Shown here in pieces: positions 17,340 through 25,655 of a stretch of 64,000 nt of DNA. Origin of the DNA: Paenibacillus sp. FSL M7-0420 (GTDB lineage Bacteria > Bacillota > Bacilli > Paenibacillales > Paenibacillaceae); the NCBI RefSeq assembly GCF_038002345.1, contig NZ_JBBOCJ010000001.1, forward strand, positions 4,774,001 through 4,838,000, read 5' to 3'. Each line of letters starts with the position of its first letter. Position 1 is the first letter of the stretch. Made by a program: the position numbers and the translations under genes. Below the pieces are notes generated by a model, which did not search any database, was not told where the DNA came from, and was given only the letters and a program-made list of their open reading frames with translations.

Positions 17340-18686
17340 TTACCCGCCCACCTTCACAGAAACCGCACCCTTCGCAGCGATATCAAGAGTCAATAATTCT
17401 TCCCCCTCCAGCCGCACAGCCACGGTCTCCGGGGTCTCTCCGTCGTTGAACAGGACGACCGCTAGCGAGCCGTCCGCGTTGCGGAAGGCAACCGAACGCA
17501 GATGCTCCCGGCTCGCCGCAGACTCCAGGCGCAATGCCCCCGGGCGGATCACCTTGCTGAAATGTGCCAGTGCATAGTAGTCCAGGGTATACGTCAGCTC
17601 CCGGGTCTGCTGGTTGACCGTCACTACCCCGCGGCAGGTGCTCTCCCCGAAGCCCGGCACCGTAGGGCCGTTCTGTTCATCCAAGGCCATATTCCATAGC
17701 ACGAACGATTTGCTGTGATTCCGCAGAATCTCAATTCCCGTACGCATCACATTGGAGAAGGCCTGCTCGAACGGGGGAATCCATTCCCCGCCGGAGCCTT
17801 CGGTGAAATGGACCTCATGATCCGGGTAGGCCGCCTGCACCACCGACTGTGCGGATGCCGCCCCGCCGTACCAGTGCCAGGCTACGCCGTCCACCTCTGC
17901 CCCGGCTGCCTCCAGCACAGACAGCGGATAATCCGGCCGGTCCCAGTTATGGTCGTAGCAGAAGATTTTGGCGGCCAGCCCGTGCTGCCTGAACGCAGGC
18001 TTCAGATAATCCCGGATGAACTCCCGCTGCTCCTCCGGCAGCATCAGCATACTGGGGTAATGCTGCGGCTCATAGAGCGGCTCGTTCTGCACAGTGACAG
18101 CATAGATAGGTAAGCTATGAGCGGCATAGGCCTGAATATAGCGGACAAAATAATCCGCATACACCCCGTAATACTCCGGCTTCAGCCGCCCGGCGATCAT
18201 CGAGCCGCTGGTCTTCATCCAGCCCGGTGCACTCCAGGGGGAGGCCATCAGCTTCAGCTCAGGATTCAGCCTGAGTGCCTCCTGTACCAGAGGAATGATG
18301 TCCGCTTCATCGTGGGCGATGGAGAATCCGGCCAACTCTGGATCACTCCCGCCTTCAGACAGGTCGTTATAGCTATAGACCGTTCTTGCATAATCCGAGG
18401 CGCCCATGGGATTACGCAGGAAGGACAAGCCGATCCCCGCCTGCGGATCGAACAGCTTCCGCATCACCTCCGTCCGCTGCTCTGCGCTTAGCACCTGATG
18501 GATCAGGTAGGCGGCCGAGTCGGTGAAGGAAGCCCCGAAGCCATCCATCTCCTGATAGGTCTTACTCGCATCAATGTCAACGGTGACCGTAACTCTACCA
18601 GCAGGAGTCTGCGGCAGCGCCGCAGCAGGCTGTTCCACGAACAGCCGGTCCTCTCCGCCGGACTGGTACATGATCATTTCCCGCAT
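17340..18686 (-). CDS. Glycoside hydrolase family 30 protein
   Basis: A 448-residue GH30 enzyme with a TIM barrel plus C-terminal beta domain. The N-terminal signature is QEMDGFGASFTDSAAYLI. The acid/base glutamate is in VTVQNEPLYEP near residue 197, and the nucleophile is in HFTEGSGGEW near residue 292. WSAPGWMKTSGSM is also typical. There is no signal peptide, so it should act inside the cell on an imported oligosaccharide. GGAGGG precedes the ATG. It lies 62 bp after the binding-protein gene of the importer, with a hairpin between. Subfamily specificity (beta-glucosyl, beta-1,6-glucan or xylan-type) cannot be set from sequence alone. Confidence 0.9.
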   Translation of the reverse strand: MREMIMYQSGGEDRLFVEQPAAALPQTPAGRVTVTVDIDASKTYQEMDGFGASFTDSAAYLIHQVLSAEQRTEVMRKLFDPQAGIGLSFLRNPMGASDYARTVYSYNDLSEGGSDPELAGFSIAHDEADIIPLVQEALRLNPELKLMASPWSAPGWMKTSGSMIAGRLKPEYYGVYADYFVRYIQAYAAHSLPIYAVTVQNEPLYEPQHYPSMLMLPEEQREFIRDYLKPAFRQHGLAAKIFCYDHNWDRPDYPLSVLEAAGAEVDGVAWHWYGGAASAQSVVQAAYPDHEVHFTEGSGGEWIPPFEQAFSNVMRTGIEILRNHSKSFVLWNMALDEQNGPTVPGFGESTCRGVVTVNQQTRELTYTLDYYALAHFSKVIRPGALRLESAASREHLRSVAFRNADGSLAVVLFNDGETPETVAVRLEGEELLTLDIAAKGAVSVKVGG

Positions 18687-18710
18687 GTGTTATCCCTCCA
18701 TCTTCTTATA

Positions 18711-18735
18711 TAAAAGGGCCCAAAACGGGCCCTCC
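18711..18735 (-). terminator. Intra-operon hairpin between importer and GH30 gene
   Basis: On the minus strand AGGGCCC-gttt-TGGGCCCT is followed by TTTATA. It may stop part of the transcription before the GH30 gene or protect the 3' end of the binding-protein message. Confidence 0.7.
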
Positions 18736-18747
18736 CTTGCGCCTTGC

Positions 18748-20388
18748 CTACTTAATGCCCAGCTTTTCTTTATTGGCCTTCATCTTCTCGCTGCGGACCT
18801 CTACAATCTTGCTCCAGTTGTTCTTGTCCAGGAAGGCCTTATGCTCCGCCAGAACGCTGTCAAAGGTTGCCTCGTCCTTGGCACGGATCATGCTGACCAG
18901 CGTAGTGTTCCAGTTCGTATTAATGGCCGTCTGGCCGCGGGCCTCCGGCGTTCCCTGATCCGGGTTAATGTTCTCCAGGATGAAGTGCGGCTTCAGCTTG
19001 CCCTTGCCCCATTCCTGCATCTGCTTGATCGACTCGGGGAACGCATCCTTGCTCAGCGCTTTGTGACGGTCATGTCCGAAGAACATGAATTCGCCCATCC
19101 GGTAGTCCTTCTTGAACTTATCCGCATTATTAAGCTGCAGGTCCTTCACTTCCGGCAGCAGCTCAACTGTACCGTCCGGGTTCGATTTATACGTCACGCC
19201 TTCAACCCCGTAGTTCATCAGCTTCTGTCCTTCTTCGCTCAGCAGATACGTGAAGATTTGAATCGCTTTGGCCGGGTCTTTACAATTCTTCGTGATGTAA
19301 TTGATCATCCAGCCGGTAATCCCGGATTGATTGAGAGTCGGCTGATGTCCTACAGTGCTCTGCGGCCCGTCAATAGCCATGTACTCCTTACCTGGATTGG
19401 CACTCATGAAGATCTGCAGATTGCCGCCCTGCTGAGGCGTACCGTCGAGCAGCATCGTAGCATATTTGCCGGATTTCACCTTTTCCTCAAAGCCGGTTCC
19501 GTCATCCGCGAAGCTGTCATCACTGATCGCCCCGTCCCGGTACACCGCATTCAGCGTCCGCAGCCAGGTCAGATAATCCTCATCCAGATTGCGGTTGTAG
19601 AACTTACCGTCCTCCGTCTCCAGCGGAACGCCGATGAAATCCTGCAGCGCATCCCCGAGCGAGCCGGTCCCTTCCCCGATCGCATTGAACCCGAAGGGAA
19701 TCATGTCCGGGAATTTGCTCTTAATCTCATTCATTGTCTTCTGGAAGGCCTCCGGGGTCCCGAAGTCAGGGCTGCCCAGCGCTTCATACACATCCTTGCG
19801 GATGACAAAAGCCGTCTTCGCCGGAATATTGCCGCTGTCATAATCCGCCTGTGTATTGGAATAGTTCGGATAACCGTAGGTTTTGCCGTCCTTCAGCTGG
19901 AACCAGTTCAGCGTGTCGGCAGCGGCCACCTTGTTGAAATACGGGTCATACTTCTCCGCCAGCTCATTGAGCGGAAGCGCCCAGGTGGCGGCTTTTTGCA
20001 CAACCGGGGAATTGGAGTCAAAGATCGTCAGCAGATCCGGCATATCGCCGCCCGCGAAGAACGTATTCAGCTTCGTATCGTCCCCGGTAATGAACTTGAT
20101 GTTGATGTTCAAATCCTCTTTGATCTTCTTGGTGACTACATCCTTGCCGAAGTCCGTATTCCACCAGTCTGCGTTCACATACCAGGTTAAGTCCGTAGTC
20201 TCGCTCTTCTTATCCAGCTGCCAGGCCGGAGTCTCCGGGTCTACCGTATACCGGCCTTCAAGCGACACCTCTACTTCCTTAGTCGAACCGCCGCCGGAGC
20301 TGCACCCTGCCGCCACCAGCATAGCCGCCATCAGGAGCAGCACAGGCTTAAGCGTCTTTTTGCCGAGAACTTTAGTCATCTTGATCAT
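18748..20388 (-). CDS. Extracellular solute-binding lipoprotein, LplA type
   Basis: A 546-residue binding protein of an LplABC-type importer. It has a lipoprotein signal (VLLLMAAMLVAAGC) with the lipid-modified Cys near residue 28. LTWYVNADWWNTDFGKDVV and GDMPDLLTI mark the binding fold, and TYLLSEEGQKLMNYGVEGVTY is the common C-terminal signature of this family. AGGAGG lies 8 bp before the first ATG. Third gene of the operon permease-permease-binding protein-GH30. Confidence 0.92.
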   Translation of the reverse strand: MIKMTKVLGKKTLKPVLLLMAAMLVAAGCSSGGGSTKEVEVSLEGRYTVDPETPAWQLDKKSETTDLTWYVNADWWNTDFGKDVVTKKIKEDLNINIKFITGDDTKLNTFFAGGDMPDLLTIFDSNSPVVQKAATWALPLNELAEKYDPYFNKVAAADTLNWFQLKDGKTYGYPNYSNTQADYDSGNIPAKTAFVIRKDVYEALGSPDFGTPEAFQKTMNEIKSKFPDMIPFGFNAIGEGTGSLGDALQDFIGVPLETEDGKFYNRNLDEDYLTWLRTLNAVYRDGAISDDSFADDGTGFEEKVKSGKYATMLLDGTPQQGGNLQIFMSANPGKEYMAIDGPQSTVGHQPTLNQSGITGWMINYITKNCKDPAKAIQIFTYLLSEEGQKLMNYGVEGVTYKSNPDGTVELLPEVKDLQLNNADKFKKDYRMGEFMFFGHDRHKALSKDAFPESIKQMQEWGKGKLKPHFILENINPDQGTPEARGQTAINTNWNTTLVSMIRAKDEATFDSVLAEHKAFLDKNNWSKIVEVRSEKMKANKEKLGIK

Positions 20389-20421
20389 CTTCTTGACCTC
20401 CTATAATGTAGTGAACCTCTT

Positions 20422-21309
20422 CTACTCCTTAACCGCTCCCAGCATCATGCCCGAGATGAAGTACCGCTGAAGGATGGGATACATCGCAACAATCGGCAGT
20501 GTGGTAATGACAATGGTGGCCAGCTGAACGCCTTTGGTGGTGGTCTCAATCACGACGGAGCCTCCGATATTCTGCATGGACTGGGTCTGCGACTGCACAA
20601 TAATCTCATACAGCTTCATCTGCAGCGGGTAGAGCGCCTGATCGGTAATGTACAGCTTCGTGGTCATGAAGTCGTTCCATTGTCCCACCCCGTTGAACAG
20701 GGCGATGGTAGCCATCGCAGGCATGGACAGCGGAATGAAGATTTTGAGGAAAATATGCCAGTCGCCTGCTCCGTCAATCTTGGCCGACTCCTCCAGCGAA
20801 TCCGGCACGTTGCGGAAAAAGTTCATCAGAATCACCACATCGTAATAACTGAATAATGCCGGGATAATGTACACCCAGAAGCTGTTCAGCAGCCCGAGCG
20901 ATTTGATCAGCAGATACGTCGGAATCATTCCGCCGGAGAAAAACATCGTGATGACGCCCATCGCCACATACAGCTTGCGGCCGCGGATGTATCTTTTGCT
21001 GAGACCGTAGCCGATCATCGCGCAAAAGAATACGTGGGTGATCACCCCTATGAACGTCTTGGCGACCGAGACAACGAAGGATTGACCGATCGTGCTGTCA
21101 TTGAAGACCGCCCGGTAATTCTCCAGCGAGAATTCTTTGGACCAGAAGATGAATCCGCCCTCGGCCAGCGCCCTGCCCGAACTAAGGGAGGAGATAATTA
21201 CGTTCCATAGGGGAACGAGGATAATAACCATGAAGCACACCAACAGCACCTTATTCACCGCATCAAAGATCCGGCTGTCGAGATCTTCCCGTATGACCTT
21301 CCGATTCAC
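20422..21309 (-). CDS. ABC transporter permease, LplC type
   Basis: A 295-residue CUT1 permease with six predicted helices and the EAA loop SLEESAKIDGAGDWHIFLKI. The C-terminus LQRYFISGMMLGAVKE is typical of the family. The start codon is GTG at 21309 with GAGGGGG upstream. It is 13 bp after the partner permease and presumably pairs with it in the membrane. Confidence 0.92.
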   Translation of the reverse strand: MNRKVIREDLDSRIFDAVNKVLLVCFMVIILVPLWNVIISSLSSGRALAEGGFIFWSKEFSLENYRAVFNDSTIGQSFVVSVAKTFIGVITHVFFCAMIGYGLSKRYIRGRKLYVAMGVITMFFSGGMIPTYLLIKSLGLLNSFWVYIIPALFSYYDVVILMNFFRNVPDSLEESAKIDGAGDWHIFLKIFIPLSMPAMATIALFNGVGQWNDFMTTKLYITDQALYPLQMKLYEIIVQSQTQSMQNIGGSVVIETTTKGVQLATIVITTLPIVAMYPILQRYFISGMMLGAVKE

Positions 21310-21322
21310 TCTAACGCCCCCT

Positions 21323-22318
21323 CTACAACACGGATTGATTATCGTTCAATTTACTGGTGACCTTGTTGGCCATAAGCAGCAGGATTACCGACACAATGGA
21401 GACACCGAGGCCGACAGCCGTAGCATAAGAGAAATCGCCCTGCGTCATCCCCATGCGGTAGACATAAGAGTTGATGACCTCTGCTTTCTCCCGGTTCTGC
21501 GAGTTCATCAAGACCAGCGTCTGATCCAGATTCGAGCCGAGCAGGCCGCTTACCGTCAAAATCAGATTCAGGCTGATGATCGCCTTCATGTTCGGAAGGG
21601 TGATATTCCAGATCTGGCGGAGCCGTCCCGCTCCATCAATCCGGGCCGCTTCGTAGTAGGTGGGGTCAATCTTGGCCATAATCGCCAGATACAGAATGGT
21701 GCCCCAGCCGGCTTCCTTCCAGATATCGGACAACGTGGCAATCCACCAGTACTTCCCGGCATCCAGCAGGATGTTGGACGGCTTCGAGATCAGCCCGAGA
21801 TTCAGCAGCAGCTCATTGAACAGCCCCGAGGTGGAGAACCAGGTGATCAGCATCCCGCCCAGGACGATCCACGACAGGAAATGCGGCAGATAGGAGATGG
21901 TCTGGACGAATTTTTTGAAGCGGCCCATGTTCAGCTCATAGATCATAATGGCGAGAATAATCGGAATGATGAATCCGATGCCCAGCTTCAGGAAGCTGAT
22001 CCCCAGTGTATTCACGACCGCATCCCAGAAGTATTCATCCGACAGAATAATCCGGAAGTTGTCCAGACCCACCCAGGGTGCAGTGGACAAGGTATCAATG
22101 ACCGTGTAATTCTTGAAGGCAATCGTCAGCCCGTAGATCGGTATGTAGCAGAAAATAATCATAAAAATAATGCCCGGCAGCACCATCGACTGAATCTCCC
22201 ACTGCCTCTTGTAATCGGTTACAAACTCTTTGATCCGCTGCCCCACAGGCTTCTTGGCGGACGGCGGGATCACTGGCGGGATGGAAGCTGATGCAGTAGA
22301 CGCTGATGGCTTATTCAT
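21323..22318 (-). CDS. ABC transporter permease, LplB type
   Basis: A 331-residue CUT1 permease. A Ser/Ala/Pro-rich cytoplasmic N-terminus precedes the family signature IFCYIPIYGLTIAFKNY, and the EAA loop is PTYYEAARIDGAGRLRQIWN. GAGAGGGGG lies before the ATG. First gene of the operon, 125 bp from the LacI gene stop, with the operator palindrome at 22377-22394 in that gap. Confidence 0.92.
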   Translation of the reverse strand: MNKPSASTASASIPPVIPPSAKKPVGQRIKEFVTDYKRQWEIQSMVLPGIIFMIIFCYIPIYGLTIAFKNYTVIDTLSTAPWVGLDNFRIILSDEYFWDAVVNTLGISFLKLGIGFIIPIILAIMIYELNMGRFKKFVQTISYLPHFLSWIVLGGMLITWFSTSGLFNELLLNLGLISKPSNILLDAGKYWWIATLSDIWKEAGWGTILYLAIMAKIDPTYYEAARIDGAGRLRQIWNITLPNMKAIISLNLILTVSGLLGSNLDQTLVLMNSQNREKAEVINSYVYRMGMTQGDFSYATAVGLGVSIVSVILLLMANKVTSKLNDNQSVL

Positions 22319-22374
22319 GATCTTGTCCCCCTCTCCATTGAGATATCAAGTTGGTGCTCAATTTGTTGCTCAAA

Positions 22375-22403
22375 GCAATAAAAACGTTTTTATTTTGGCG
22401 CAA
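22375..22403 (-). promoter_or_regulatory. Importer promoter with LacI operator
   Basis: AATAAAAACGTTTTTATT at 22377-22394 is a perfect 18-bp palindrome. Its 16-bp core recurs at the LacI gene (23481-23496). It lies between a weak -35 (TTGCGC, 22403-22398, minus) and a weak -10 (TATTGC, 22380-22375), spacing 17 bp. The promoter boxes are only suggestive; the palindrome is clear. Confidence 0.7.
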
Positions 22404-22443
22404 AAAATCCCCCTCCTGTAAAATCAGTTTCACCCGCTGCCCT

Positions 22444-23463
22444 CTATCTGCGGTCCTTCCGCTCCAGCTTCACATGACTTGAGCCTCTTACGACAAGCTC
22501 GCCCTGCAGCTTCTGTGCTGCGCCCTGCTCCTTGTCTTGAATCATGCGGACCAGATGATCAATCGCCAGCATGCCCTGTCTGGCAATCTGATTCCTTACC
22601 GTCGTAAGCGGCGGCGAATAATAAGGGGCGATATCAATATCGTCGAAGCCCATCACGCTGACATCCTGCGGCACTTCATAACCGTAGCTCTTGAGTGCTT
22701 GAATACAGCCCATTGCACTGATATCATTGCCGGCCAGGAAGGCGTCAGGGACTCTCGCGGGATGCAGACGGAGATAAGACTTCACGGCATTATAGGTGCT
22801 GTCCTCCTCAAAATACCCCTGAAGGATAAAATCCTCCTCAACCGGAAGCTGGTATTCACGCAGCGCCGCCAGATAGCCTTCCTTCCGCTGCACGCTGTCG
22901 AACATCGTATCCACGCCGGAGATATAGGCAATCCGCTTATGCCCCAGGCTGATTAAATACTTCGTAGCCTCATAGCCTGATTCGTAGGAATCAAAGATAA
23001 TGCTGCCCATCCCTTCATCCTCCAGCACCCGGTCCAGAAACACCGCCTTGATCTTGTCTTTCTTCATAGCGGCAATATCCTGCTCGTCGATGCCCAGCTC
23101 CTCATAGATAATGACGCCATCCACCCGCCGTCCGAGGATATTGCTCATAATGACTTGTTTGTCCTTGGTGACGAATACATTCAGGCCATAGCCCATGCGG
23201 TCGCACTGACGGGACATGGATTCTACCAGCTTATAGAAGTACGGACCGGACACACTTGTCGTGAAGAACCCCAGCATCTTCGTGGTCCCTGATTTCAGCA
23301 GCTTGCCGTTCAGATTCGGCACGTAATTCAGGCGCTGGGCTACCTTGAGAATATGGGCTTTGGTCTCCGGGCTCAGCACATCCACATCATTCAGGGCGTT
23401 GGAGACCGTGGAGATGGAGACCCCGGCTTCCCGTGCGACATCTTTGATCGTTATCTTAGCCAT
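22444..23463 (-). CDS. LacI-family transcriptional regulator of the GH30 importer operon
   Basis: A 339-residue repressor with the helix-turn-helix TIKDVAREAGVSISTVSNAL at residues 4-23, a hinge helix and a sugar-sensing domain (TKMLGFFTTSVSGPYFYKLV onward). The frame is open to 23535, but the ATG at 23463 with AAGGAAC upstream gives the standard start two residues before TIKD. A palindrome in its own leader (23481-23496) and in front of the importer operon predicts control of both. The likely effector is the transported oligosaccharide. Confidence 0.92.
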   Translation of the reverse strand: MAKITIKDVAREAGVSISTVSNALNDVDVLSPETKAHILKVAQRLNYVPNLNGKLLKSGTTKMLGFFTTSVSGPYFYKLVESMSRQCDRMGYGLNVFVTKDKQVIMSNILGRRVDGVIIYEELGIDEQDIAAMKKDKIKAVFLDRVLEDEGMGSIIFDSYESGYEATKYLISLGHKRIAYISGVDTMFDSVQRKEGYLAALREYQLPVEEDFILQGYFEEDSTYNAVKSYLRLHPARVPDAFLAGNDISAMGCIQALKSYGYEVPQDVSVMGFDDIDIAPYYSPPLTTVRNQIARQGMLAIDHLVRMIQDKEQGAAQKLQGELVVRGSSHVKLERKDRR

Positions 23464-23480
23464 ATCAATGTTCCTTTTTG

Positions 23481-23532
23481 ATAAAAACGTTTTTATTGAC
23501 TCTAAAGTAACATGAAATCGCTTTAAATACAA
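23481..23532 (-). promoter_or_regulatory. LacI gene operator and weak promoter
   Basis: ATAAAAACGTTTTTAT (23481-23496) is a perfect 16-bp palindrome, 18 bp upstream of the start codon. A possible -35 TTGTAT at 23532-23527 (minus) and TACTTT 17 bp on would place the operator at the transcription start. Confidence 0.6.
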
Positions 23533-23705
23533 CACTTTTTCTCATGAGCTCTTTTCAGCCGCCTTTTCTGCTCATTATTGCCGCCGGACGCAAGCATAAG
23601 CTGGTTCAGCATACAATAACTTCTATGTATTTGAATTTATCTTATTTTACTATAAGACAGCGGGATTTAGCTATGCCAGGGTGAGGGTGCGGAGCAGACT
23701 TATGC

Positions 23706-23805
23706 CAAGTGGAAACGGCTTTGCCGTCCTTTTAAAGGACGGCACCGCTTCGGCGAGAAATAGAAAGATAATGCATAGGGTGAAACATATACATTTTTAT
23801 ATTTC
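23706..23805. repeat. Dispersed structured element of about 100 bp, copy 1
   Basis: Shares most of its length with 40965-41065. It holds the near-perfect palindrome CCGTCCTTTTAAAGGACGG inside outer arms GAAACGG/CCGCTTC. It then has a conserved tail GCGAGAAATAGAA, GATAA, CATATA and TTATATTT. It lies between the LacI gene and the YheC/D-like gene. No gene is visible in 23536-23853. Confidence 0.8.
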
Positions 23806-23853
23806 GAAGGAAAGCCTTGCTTAGTCTGGCAGGCCTTCCTTTGGCATATCGTA

Positions 23854-24609
23854 TTATTTGGTCAAGCCCAAACGCCGGTATCTCATGACTCTGCGGTACA
23901 TGGATTTATCCTTGAGCTGATTAAAAATATAAGGATCGGGATTCATATTCACTTCAATAATCCACGGCTTCAGCGCGCGGTCCAGTCCGATGTCTACACC
24001 GAACTGCCGGTGGTGCGGATAGGTCTTCCGCAGCTGTGACGCTATGCGGACGCCCAGGCGGTTCATTTCCCCCTTAAGCTGCACAAGCTGCTGCGCAGAC
24101 AGATGGGTGGAGAGCAAATGCTCCACTGCGGTCGGTTTGCCGCCGCTGTGGTAATTGGTCACAATTTTGCGCGGGTGCCCGAGCCGCCCGATAATCCCGG
24201 TAGCTTCCCAGACTCCCTTGGGACTGAGCTGTACCATCACCCGGATATCGAAACGGCGCCCGTGGTGCTTCAGCAGGTGAATGCCTTTTTGCAGCAGATA
24301 GCTCCTCTTGCCGATTCTTGCCGCCAGACTGTGATGAAAAGCCTCAAACGTAGCGAACCGGCGCACGGTCTCCTCATATTGATACATATATCCCTGCCGC
24401 TCCCTCCGCTCCGCGCGGATTACACCCATGCCATACGTTCCCCGTTCCGGCTTGATATAGATCATTCCATAGCCGTGTATCATCTGCTCCAGATTGCGCC
24501 TGTTAAATCTCCGGGTATCGGGGATAAAAACCTTGATTGTCTCGTTCTTAAGCAGCAGTTGTGTCTTATACCATTTGCTCTGACCTGACTGAACTTTTTT
24601 GGCTGTCAC
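23854..24609 (-). CDS. YheC/YheD family ATP-grasp protein
   Basis: A 251-residue protein of the YheC/YheD endospore-coat-associated family. ATP-grasp features are YIKPERGTYGMGV (about residue 50), the GRRFDIRVMVQ core strand near residue 115 and the metal-binding C-terminal motif IIEVNMNPDPYIFNQ near residue 220. The product is basic (many Arg/Lys/His). The start is GTG at 24609 with AGGAGAG upstream. It is divergent from the glycosyltransferase gene. The reaction is unknown; coat or spore-surface association is family knowledge from Bacillus. Confidence 0.85.
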   Translation of the reverse strand: MTAKKVQSGQSKWYKTQLLLKNETIKVFIPDTRRFNRRNLEQMIHGYGMIYIKPERGTYGMGVIRAERRERQGYMYQYEETVRRFATFEAFHHSLAARIGKRSYLLQKGIHLLKHHGRRFDIRVMVQLSPKGVWEATGIIGRLGHPRKIVTNYHSGGKPTAVEHLLSTHLSAQQLVQLKGEMNRLGVRIASQLRKTYPHHRQFGVDIGLDRALKPWIIEVNMNPDPYIFNQLKDKSMYRRVMRYRRLGLTK

Positions 24610-24826
24610 TTACGCACTCTCCTGTCCGGGATGGGAGCCACCGCTCCCAATTTACATAAAGTTACATATTCACTGCATCCTATGCCGGTGGAGGTGCAGT
24701 TGAATATATCATTTGTCCCGCACAAAAAGATTAACTTTCTCAGGATGATGGCCCTATCAACCGCTGCTCAGCAGGCATACCCTAGTGAAGACGCTCAAAT
24801 GTCAATATATGTATGGAGATGAAGCT

Positions 24827-25642
24827 ATGTCCGTTGCTGCCGTAAGCGTGGCCTCAAGTGCTCCACCGATCGATGTCCTGATTCCTGCTATCGAAAAAGA
24901 TCTCGCCACCCTCCCTTATGTAATTGATAGTCTTCGCCGTTATGTCCAGCACTCTATCAGTAATATCTATATTGTCTCGCCGGAGAATAGTAGAATCAGA
25001 CAGCTGTGCTCCCGGAAAGCTTGCGTCTTTGTCAATGAAACCACCGTCCTCCCGTTCACCAAAAAAGCGATCCGCTATTCCTCCTCCCGCTGGAACCGGT
25101 CAGGCTGGCTGTATCAGCAGCTGCTCAAGATGAATGGGGATCAGGTGTGCCGTGAGAAGTATTTCCTAGTCATTGATGCAGATACAGTGCTCATCCGTCC
25201 CCATCGCTTCCGTTCCGGCGGGAAAAGCATCTTCTATTGCCGCAGCTGGAGCCAGCCGGAATATTTCCGCACCTACCGCAAGCTGCTCGGTGCCCCTGCG
25301 CCTTCACCCAAGTCGTTCGTGACCCACTACATGCTGTTTGATTCCGCGAAGCTGGCCAGTCTCAAACGAAAAATTGCAGCTCGCCACGGCATGTCCTGGC
25401 ACGCGGCTATTCTGCACTCTATCAACAAGAAGCGGCAGTTCGGCTTCTCCGAATTCGAGACCTATGCCAACTACGTGTACAGCACAAACCGCACCTCTGT
25501 GCTGCTCAAGAATGCCAATAATAAAGCACTGAAGACCCCGGCGGGCTCGCTGACTGAGGCGCAAATCCGGAAGTACGCCGGGTCTTACCGTTCGCTCTCC
25601 TTCCATCAGCGCAAGGGATACTCCACTCCGGGCAAGCCTTAA
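24827..25642 (+). CDS. Glycosyltransferase-like protein (DUF6492 type)
   Basis: A 271-residue protein with a GT-A-like start (PIDVLIPAIEKDLATLPYVI), a DxD-type motif in YFLVIDADTVLIRP near residue 120 and a helical C-terminal part with HYMLFDSAKLASL. This pattern fits the DUF6492 family, thought to be glycosyltransferases. The ATG at 24827 has GGAG 8 bp upstream; a GTG at 24785 could add 14 residues but has a poor ribosome site. It is followed after 13 bp by the nucleotidyltransferase gene, so a GDP-mannose-type donor is plausible but unproven. Confidence 0.7.
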   Translation: MSVAAVSVASSAPPIDVLIPAIEKDLATLPYVIDSLRRYVQHSISNIYIVSPENSRIRQLCSRKACVFVNETTVLPFTKKAIRYSSSRWNRSGWLYQQLLKMNGDQVCREKYFLVIDADTVLIRPHRFRSGGKSIFYCRSWSQPEYFRTYRKLLGAPAPSPKSFVTHYMLFDSAKLASLKRKIAARHGMSWHAAILHSINKKRQFGFSEFETYANYVYSTNRTSVLLKNANNKALKTPAGSLTEAQIRKYAGSYRSLSFHQRKGYSTPGKP

Positions 25643-25655
25643 GGAGGCAAGAAAC

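Noticed and set aside
23512..23528. A cre-like sequence (TGAAATCGCTTTAA) near the LacI promoter
   Set aside because: It fails the CcpA consensus at several fixed positions and is not placed better than chance.
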